Below, piece after piece: positions 5,910-9,987 of a DNA stretch of 9,987 nucleotides. A model generated the notes under the pieces. That model saw only the letters and a list, made by a program, of their open reading frames with translations, did not search any database and was not told the DNA's origin. Numbering within the stretch: the first letter of the stretch is position 1; every line of letters starts with the position of its first letter. This DNA is from Methanosarcinales archaeon (lineage in GTDB: Archaea > Halobacteriota > Syntropharchaeia > Alkanophagales > Methanospirareceae), in assembly GCA_025464585.1 (NCBI GenBank), contig JAODGL010000120.1:1-9987 (forward strand), given 5' to 3'. Both the position numbers and the translations under genes were made by a program.

Positions 5910-6328
5910 TTAGCCTCCTCTATTTTTCCTTCTTTCTCTAACTCCCCTACGATCTCCACAACCTGCTCCAAATCTAACCTCAGTTGTTCCGCTATATCGC
6001 CATAATATAACTTATCGTATTTATCAAGCAAGTCTAAAATCTCTTTCTTCGCTTGTTCCCTTGGGATAGTCCTTAGTACAATAACCTCTCCCTCCCCTTC
6101 TTCAAGGTTTCCCCTTTCTACAAGTTCATCAATCCTACGGTCAATCCTTTCAATCATTCTCGCCTCCATTGCCCTTACCTCTTCTCGCACCATCTCTGCG
6201 AATAAATACACAATTTGTGAAAAGTCTATTCTTTGATATGTTCCAGTCACACTTCCTACTTCAATAGTGGTATCCTGCGATCTTTCGTCCTTACCTTCTT
6301 CTTGAGGATACACAATACGCACAGCCAT
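5906..6328 (-). CDS. Coiled-coil and winged-helix protein, unknown role
   Basis: This 140-residue protein has a variable N-terminus (1-33), a charged amphipathic helix or coiled coil (about 38-74, EMVREEVRAMEARMIERIDR), an acidic linker (75-82), and a C-terminal helix-turn-helix-like module (about 88-138). The last is IPREQAKKEILDLL, then YYGDIAEQLRLDLEQVVEI, then ELEKEGKI. This C-terminal pattern is typical of archaeal winged helix-turn-helix domains, where the DIAEQLRLDL part is the turn and recognition helix. It may bind DNA, or serve as a protein-interaction module. The ATG follows the upstream stop directly (TAAATG), and a GGAGGTG site about 10 bases upstream supports the start. It sits inside the fwd operon, so it could be a local regulator or part of an unrelated cassette. 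Confidence 0.7.
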   Translation of the reverse strand: MAVRIVYPQEEGKDERSQDTTIEVGSVTGTYQRIDFSQIVYLFAEMVREEVRAMEARMIERIDRRIDELVERGNLEEGEGEVIVLRTIPREQAKKEILDLLDKYDKLYYGDIAEQLRLDLEQVVEIVGELEKEGKIEEAK

Positions 6329-6985
6329 TTATATTTTCACCTCCAGAAATAATTCCTTAACCCTCTCTATCTTAGTTTCTATATCTGAAAGAAAATCTAT
6401 CATTTCACTGTAAGTCGGTGTTCTTTTCGTGATTTTTAGGATAACCCTATTTTTAGGATTGTTAGGCTCCGGTGTAAAAGCAATATGCGTCCATTGGTCA
6501 GTCAGAGGTGTCCCTGGATAGCTAAGCGAAAAAGAATAAGGCTCTAATTCAACACCAAATATAGAGGATACTACCCCGGCAGCAGGAACATTTACCATTG
6601 ATCTTATCTTCCTAACCAAGAAGGGGATCTCTAAAGTTTGCTCTGGAAAATTGAATTCGCAATATCTTACCATCTCTTGGAAGAGATACCCGCTTTTTTC
6701 AAATGATGACCCTACTTTTTCGCTTACCTCATGAATTTTATTTAAGGTTGTCGCAATCCGGAGTAAATATCTTTCACCAATGTACTCTATTTTCGCATTT
6801 TCAATTTCTGCAATCGGTATAGCGGAAGGACCTATAGATATTCCAGGGGCGATTTCTCCGGCTGGTACTCTAAGAGTTGCTGCCTTAAATCCTCCTTTAC
6901 TGAGTATTTCTTTTTGTATATTTGGATGAATGTCCAGTTTTAAAAAAATTGCTACTCCTGCATGTAAATCAGTTTCTATTGCCAT
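6329..6985 (-). CDS. Unrecognised ~218-residue protein inserted in the fwd operon
   Basis: I do not recognise this family. The protein is soluble-looking, without signal peptide, membrane segments or cysteine clusters; it has one Cys (in VRYCEFNFPE). It reads as mixed alpha/beta: an N-terminal strand-rich part (about 1-65), a helix around KIHEVSEKVGSSFEKSGYLF, a middle part with PAAGVVSSIFGVELEPY, a segment PGTPLTDQWTHIAFTPEPNN, then a strand RVILKITKR, and a long C-terminal helix (DIETKIERVKELFLEV). I choose the ATG at 6985, which begins 1 base after the fwdB stop, with a GAGAGG site 7 bases upstream inside the fwdB end. A TTG at 7000 would add five residues, but the GGAGGAG site is then too close. 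Two sampled 60-base lines in it are about 35% GC, against about 52% in fwdB, suggesting a different origin. Confidence 0.7.
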   Translation of the reverse strand: MAIETDLHAGVAIFLKLDIHPNIQKEILSKGGFKAATLRVPAGEIAPGISIGPSAIPIAEIENAKIEYIGERYLLRIATTLNKIHEVSEKVGSSFEKSGYLFQEMVRYCEFNFPEQTLEIPFLVRKIRSMVNVPAAGVVSSIFGVELEPYSFSLSYPGTPLTDQWTHIAFTPEPNNPKNRVILKITKRTPTYSEMIDFLSDIETKIERVKELFLEVKI

Positions 6986-6986
6986 C

Positions 6987-8300
6987 CTATCGCCTCTCAA
7001 TCTCCTCCTTTCCCTTTATCGCTCTTACCTCCCCCAGTATCCCCTTCATTATCTCCTCGTCCGCCATGTACTCTGTATCTACCAACTTACGCAGTCTTAT
7101 AGGAATATTATCCATCCGATAGACGTTCCCTTCCGCTTCCACGCCACTTATCGCAGCCGGAATGACAACATCTGCGAATTCAGTCGTCGGGTTAGGAAAC
7201 GGGTCTATCTGAATAACCGGAATCTTCGCGAGGTGTCTTATTGACTCACCCGGGAAATGCGCTCCTGGGTCAGAAGCAATTATCAACGCCGCATCACATT
7301 CACGCCGTACTAAAAGGTCAGTAGCCGATACCTCACCCGGGTTATACCACGCATAACCACGTGATAAATCAACGGCAAACGGATACCCGGTTTCCCACGT
7401 GCATACCTGATTAATTCCCGCTACGTTGTAATGCCCTCTCATCGGCATTATGTTAAACTTGGTGTGTGTATGAGCTGCTCTCGTCGTTTGTATCGCATTA
7501 ACGATGTTGTTGTGCCTTGCTCCAGTGTGCGTCACGCCCATACCAAAGAAGATTATCCCGAACTTCGCTTCTTTCATCATCTTCACGGTCTCTAACAGGT
7601 CCTTCTTTGATATGCCACCTACTTCTTCCGGCACCACATCTTCATAGCCATACAGCATAGCCCGTAACGCCGAGAACACCAGATAATCTTTCCCTTGCTC
7701 TATCTGCAGGAACACGTCCGCCATCTTTGCCGTCGCTGTCTTTCTTACGTCCACCACGACCAGTTTCTTGTTCTTTTTACCCTCTTCTGTCCAGTACCCC
7801 TTTGAGATATATGAATAGCGCTTCATGTGATTTGCATGCGCAGCAGCGGGATTCGCACCCCAGTATATAACGAGGTCCGCACGGTTTTTTACCTCTCCCA
7901 GCGTGCAACTTGGAAGACCTACATCCTGAATCGCCAGCACTGAAGGTCCGTGACACACCGAAGCAGTATTATCTATAACCGCGCCTATCTCCTCTGCAAG
8001 TTCTACTCCCACCTTGTCCGCCTCACAAACCGTAGAACTCCAGCCGTACAATAGCGGTCTCCTCGCAGCCGCAAGTATCTCCGCAGCCTTTTTTATTGCT
8101 TCATCGTAAGAACAGTCCTTCAAACTGCCGTTCTCTCTTATCGCAGGGCTTTCTATCCTTCCGTGTCCCATTAACTTGCTCTTTCCCACCGAACATGCTC
8201 CCTTTTTCACCTTTATCACTTTGTTATCCTCTACTTCCACCACGATATCGTCGCATACGCACCCACACAAGGAGCATACAACATCCGTAATTTCTACCAT
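6987..8300 (-). CDS. fwdB: Formylmethanofuran dehydrogenase subunit B (Cys type)
   Basis: FwdB holds the tungsto/molybdo-bis-pterin site that reduces CO2 to formate, the first half-reaction of formylmethanofuran synthesis. The 437-residue protein begins with a [4Fe-4S] motif (C9, C12, C16 and C36; CxxCxxxC then C after 19 residues). The expected metal-ligand cysteine is C116 in ASVCHGPS, the position that is selenocysteine in some methanogen homologues; no in-frame TGA is present, so this is the cysteine form. Further molybdopterin oxidoreductase features are IYWGANPAAAHANHM (about 149-163), GMGVTHTGARHNN, and ASDPGAHFPG. Length fits the family. An AGGAGGT ribosome site at 8312-8318 lies 11 bases upstream and contains the last bases of the fwdD stop. 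The metal (W or Mo) cannot be read from sequence. Confidence 0.96.
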   Translation of the reverse strand: MVEITDVVCSLCGCVCDDIVVEVEDNKVIKVKKGACSVGKSKLMGHGRIESPAIRENGSLKDCSYDEAIKKAAEILAAARRPLLYGWSSTVCEADKVGVELAEEIGAVIDNTASVCHGPSVLAIQDVGLPSCTLGEVKNRADLVIYWGANPAAAHANHMKRYSYISKGYWTEEGKKNKKLVVVDVRKTATAKMADVFLQIEQGKDYLVFSALRAMLYGYEDVVPEEVGGISKKDLLETVKMMKEAKFGIIFFGMGVTHTGARHNNIVNAIQTTRAAHTHTKFNIMPMRGHYNVAGINQVCTWETGYPFAVDLSRGYAWYNPGEVSATDLLVRRECDAALIIASDPGAHFPGESIRHLAKIPVIQIDPFPNPTTEFADVVIPAAISGVEAEGNVYRMDNIPIRLRKLVDTEYMADEEIMKGILGEVRAIKGKEEIERR

Positions 8301-8316
8301 CTTCCCTTTTTACCTC

Positions 8317-8697
8317 CTATTTCATATACGTCTTCATCAAATCTTTTACGTGCAAAACTTCCTCCTCGGTGGGCTCTATCTCCGCATCTATACCCTTATA
8401 CTGGGGCATACCGGCACCGTGCGTATCCCCGCTCACGATTGCGTTTACCCAGGGACCCATGGGGATGAAAATAATCCCTGCCGGAGTTCCCGCCTTTTCC
8501 TTCGCCTTCACCACCACCTCTCCAAAACTCGTTTTCACCTTCACATGCCCCTCCGCTGCCACGCCCAGTCTTTCCATATCTTCTTTGCTCATCTCACAAG
8601 TTGCCACTTCATTGAAGTATTCCTCCGAGAGCTTATTGTCTAAATTTTGACCCTGTACAATTGTTCTTCCACTTATCAACTTCACTTTTGTCCCCAT
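8317..8697 (-). CDS. fwdD: Formylmethanofuran dehydrogenase subunit D
   Basis: FwdD supplies the C-terminal molybdopterin dinucleotide-binding beta-barrel that caps the FwdB active site. In many molybdopterin oxidoreductases this domain is fused to the catalytic chain, while here it is a separate 126-residue protein of the usual length. Visible features are LISGRTIVQGQ near the N-terminus, EVATCEMSKEDMERLGV, the barrel strand VKVKTSFGEVVVKAK, and the conserved IIFIPMGPWVNAIV and DTHGAGMPQYKGIDAEI segments. It is the first gene of the operon. There is no Shine-Dalgarno site ahead of the ATG (upstream AAGAACTGATAAAA), and the nearest TATA box predicts a leader of only about 8-10 bases, so translation is probably leaderless or nearly so. 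fwdB follows with its ribosome site overlapping the fwdD stop. Confidence 0.95.
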   Translation of the reverse strand: MGTKVKLISGRTIVQGQNLDNKLSEEYFNEVATCEMSKEDMERLGVAAEGHVKVKTSFGEVVVKAKEKAGTPAGIIFIPMGPWVNAIVSGDTHGAGMPQYKGIDAEIEPTEEEVLHVKDLMKTYMK

Positions 8698-8727
8698 TTT
8701 TATCAGTTCTTAATTCGTATGAATAAA

Positions 8728-8743
8728 CATATAAATCTTTCGG
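8728..8743 (-). promoter_or_regulatory. Promoter of the fwd operon (BRE and TATA box)
   Basis: On the minus strand the sequence reads CCGAAAGATTTATATG. TTTATATG at 8735-8728 is a good archaeal TATA box, and the purine-rich CGAAAG just upstream is a fair BRE. Its centre is about 34 bases before the fwdD ATG, which predicts a transcription start within roughly 10 bases of the start codon and fits the missing Shine-Dalgarno site. Confidence 0.6.
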
Positions 8744-8830
8744 TATTTTCCCCCGTTACACCAGGTTCATGAAGTTCACGTTCCAGAAAATAAATTGTGG
8801 AATAAAAAATAAATCTGCGTAAATCACTGT

Positions 8831-8838
8831 CTTAAATA
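8831..8838 (+). promoter_or_regulatory. Candidate TATA box for sufC
   Basis: CTTAAATA is centred about 35 bases before the sufC ATG, the right distance for a transcript with a leader of about 10 bases or less. A better-looking TTATATA at 8854-8860 is too close to the start codon to be the TATA box for this ATG. No BRE is obvious. Confidence 0.35.
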
Positions 8839-8869
8839 GAAAGAAGCTATACCTTATATACAATAAAAA

Positions 8870-9631
8870 ATGCTGGAAATAAAAGATTTGACTGTTGATG
8901 TGGAAGGGAAGGAAATTATAGGGAACTTAACGCTCAATATCGAACGAGGAGAGGTGCATGTTCTATTTGGACCCAATGGCTGTGGAAAAACAACGCTTCT
9001 GATGACAATCCTTGGTCTGCCTAATTATAAAGTCAAAAAAGGGCGTATAACGTTTAAAGGCGTTGATATAACCAGTTTACCAACCAACGAACGTGTGAAA
9101 TTAGGGATGGGCATGTCCTTCCAGCACCCACCTGAGATAAGAGGTGTGAAACTCGGCGATATGGTGAATATCGCACAGGGAAGAAAAGAGGAGAAAATAG
9201 ATGAAGACGTGATAGAACTTGCAAAAAGGCTTAATATCTCGGTTGATTTCTTGAACCGGGATGTGAACCTTGGCTTTTCAGGTGGCGAGGTCAAAAGGTC
9301 GGAGATACTGCAACTGCTCGCACAATCCCCGGACTTCATCATGTTCGACGAACCAGACTCTGGCGTGGACATCGAGAACATAGAGCTCATAGGCGGGATA
9401 ATGAGCGAGCTTCTGGATAGAAACAAGATGCCGAGTAAAAGAAAGAAAGCAGCGCTTATAATTACTCATAGTGGGTCTATAATGCGTTATATAAAGGCAG
9501 ACCGGGCACATGTGATGCTTGAAGGACGGATAGCCTGTTCCGGGATGCCTGACGAGATAACAAAGAACGTCATGGAGCATGGTTTTGAAAAATGTGTAGA
9601 GTTATGTGGTAAGGAGGTGGGAACTGTATGA
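8870..9631 (+). CDS. sufC: Fe-S cluster assembly ATPase SufC
   Basis: SufC is the ABC-type ATPase that works with SufB (and SufD where present) in cytoplasmic Fe-S cluster assembly. The 253-residue protein has Walker A GPNGCGKTT (34-42), Q-loop Q85 in SFQHPPEI, the signature region LGFSGGEVKRSE (134-145), Walker B IMFDEPDSGVD (157-167) with catalytic E161, and the switch His H200 in IITHSG. FSGGE followed by K-R-S/N-E and the DEPDSG(V/L)D motif are SufC hallmarks that separate it from transporter ATPases. Length fits the family (about 245-255). No ribosome site precedes the ATG (TACAATAAAAA), so the gene is probably leaderless. Its end overlaps the sufB start by 4 bases (ATGA). It is divergent from the fwd operon, whose products need many Fe-S clusters. 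Confidence 0.95.
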   Translation: MLEIKDLTVDVEGKEIIGNLTLNIERGEVHVLFGPNGCGKTTLLMTILGLPNYKVKKGRITFKGVDITSLPTNERVKLGMGMSFQHPPEIRGVKLGDMVNIAQGRKEEKIDEDVIELAKRLNISVDFLNRDVNLGFSGGEVKRSEILQLLAQSPDFIMFDEPDSGVDIENIELIGGIMSELLDRNKMPSKRKKAALIITHSGSIMRYIKADRAHVMLEGRIACSGMPDEITKNVMEHGFEKCVELCGKEVGTV

Positions 9632-9987
9632 CAAAAAAAGATATAATTAAGCGTGCTGCGGAACGTGCAAAGGCGAAAAAAGCAGCTTTAGGCGCGGACA
9701 TCGCAATTGAGAAATATGCTACCGGGGAGGAACATGATGCACTCAACTCACTGGACGAAATTCCAGCGGAATATCAGCAAGACCTGCTCGACGCCGGTAT
9801 TGAACCTTCAGAAAAAGGTCGGTCTGGTTCTTTTTTACAGCGAGATTGTTCCGTGGTGTTTTCAACGGTGAAATATCCAGGTTTGGAGCTCATGAGTACG
9901 ACAGATGCGATGAAGAAGCATAATTGGCTAAAAGATTATCTATGGAAGGCGGTTCCCGTGGATATGGATAAATACACCGCTGAGGTC
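9628..9987 (+). CDS. sufB: Fe-S cluster assembly protein SufB/SufD family, partial
   Basis: The frame opens at ATG 9628 and runs off the window after 120 codons without a stop. It overlaps the sufC stop by 4 bases, and an AAGGAGGTGG site at 9611-9620 lies 7 bases upstream, so the start is firm. The visible part is an N-terminal helical region rich in Lys and Ala (IIKRAAERAKAKKAA), then IPAEYQQDLLDAGIEP, then FLQRDCSVVFSTVKYPGLEL, and TDAMKKHNWLKDYLWKAVPVDMDKYT. The LKDYLWKAV.VD.DKYT pattern is that of archaeal SufB/SufD-type scaffold proteins, which bind SufC and carry the nascent cluster. The beta-helix core and any cluster or SufC-contact residues lie outside the window, so SufB versus SufD is decided mainly by the sufCB gene order usual in archaea. 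Confidence 0.85.
   Translation, partial: MTKKDIIKRAAERAKAKKAALGADIAIEKYATGEEHDALNSLDEIPAEYQQDLLDAGIEPSEKGRSGSFLQRDCSVVFSTVKYPGLELMSTTDAMKKHNWLKDYLWKAVPVDMDKYTAEV

Larger units (their letters stand above)
8698..8869. other. Divergent promoter region between fwdD and sufC
   Basis: This 172-base AT-rich region separates two divergent units. Beyond the TATA-like elements listed separately, it holds a weak inverted pair TTCCA/TGGAA around 8779-8800 and short GTTCA repeats near 8765-8780. No gene or RNA structure is recognised. Confidence 0.5.

Noticed and set aside
5721..6985. Cassette as an insertion sequence or transposon
   Set aside because: No transposase, terminal inverted repeats or target duplications were seen at the edges, and the joints are tuned for translation coupling.
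6986..7000. TTG start at 7000 for the ~218-residue cassette gene
   Set aside because: It would overlap fwdB by 14 bases and sit almost against the GGAGGAG site; the ATG at 6985 has better spacing to GAGAGG and follows the fwdB stop directly.
6987..8300. Selenocysteine form of FwdB
   Set aside because: The metal-ligand position (residue 116) is an ordinary Cys codon in CHGPS, and no in-frame TGA interrupts the gene.
8854..8860. TTATATA as the sufC TATA box
   Set aside because: It ends only 9 bases before the ATG, so transcription would start inside the gene.

Overview
The window is archaeal, from a euryarchaeal C1-metabolising lineage (a methanogen, an ANME/Methanophagales-type methane oxidiser, or an alkane-oxidising relative). 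The evidence is a formylmethanofuran dehydrogenase gene set (fwdD, fwdB, fwdA, fwdC), an archaeal-type triosephosphate isomerase, an archaeal SufC/SufB pair, TATA-box promoters without -35/-10 elements, and two genes that look nearly leaderless. The exact lineage cannot be fixed from the sequence alone.

Layout. Bases 165-2978 (minus strand, read right to left) hold a HAD-family phosphatase, triosephosphate isomerase starting 1 base after the HAD stop, a small coiled-coil protein, and a zinc-ribbon protein fused to an orotidine-5'-phosphate decarboxylase-like barrel. Bases 2979-3210 are intergenic and contain several TATA-like elements, an operator-like palindrome, a possible small plus-strand transcript, and a strong hairpin over the fwdC stop. 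Bases 3211-8697 (minus strand) are the fwd operon in the order fwdD-fwdB-(three unrecognised genes)-fwdA-fwdC. Bases 8698-8869 are a divergent promoter region. Bases 8870-9987 (plus strand) are sufC and the start of sufB, which runs off the window.

How the genes work together. FwdA carries the formate-to-formylmethanofuran hydrolase site, FwdB the tungsten/molybdenum-pterin site, FwdD a molybdopterin dinucleotide-binding domain, and FwdC the beta-helix scaffold. Together they form the core of the CO2/formylmethanofuran enzyme. The polyferredoxin subunits (FwdF/G) are not in the window. SufBC, transcribed divergently, assembles Fe-S clusters, which the Fwd enzyme uses heavily.

The main oddity is a compact three-gene cassette (5721-6985) between fwdB and fwdA. 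It is tightly joined by overlaps and nested Shine-Dalgarno sites and is visibly more AT-rich in sampled lines. It encodes an unrecognised ~218-residue protein, a coiled-coil plus winged-helix protein, and a 62-residue basic protein. The second oddity is the zinc-ribbon OMPDC-like protein, whose catalytic Asp/Lys/Asp array has altered spacing.
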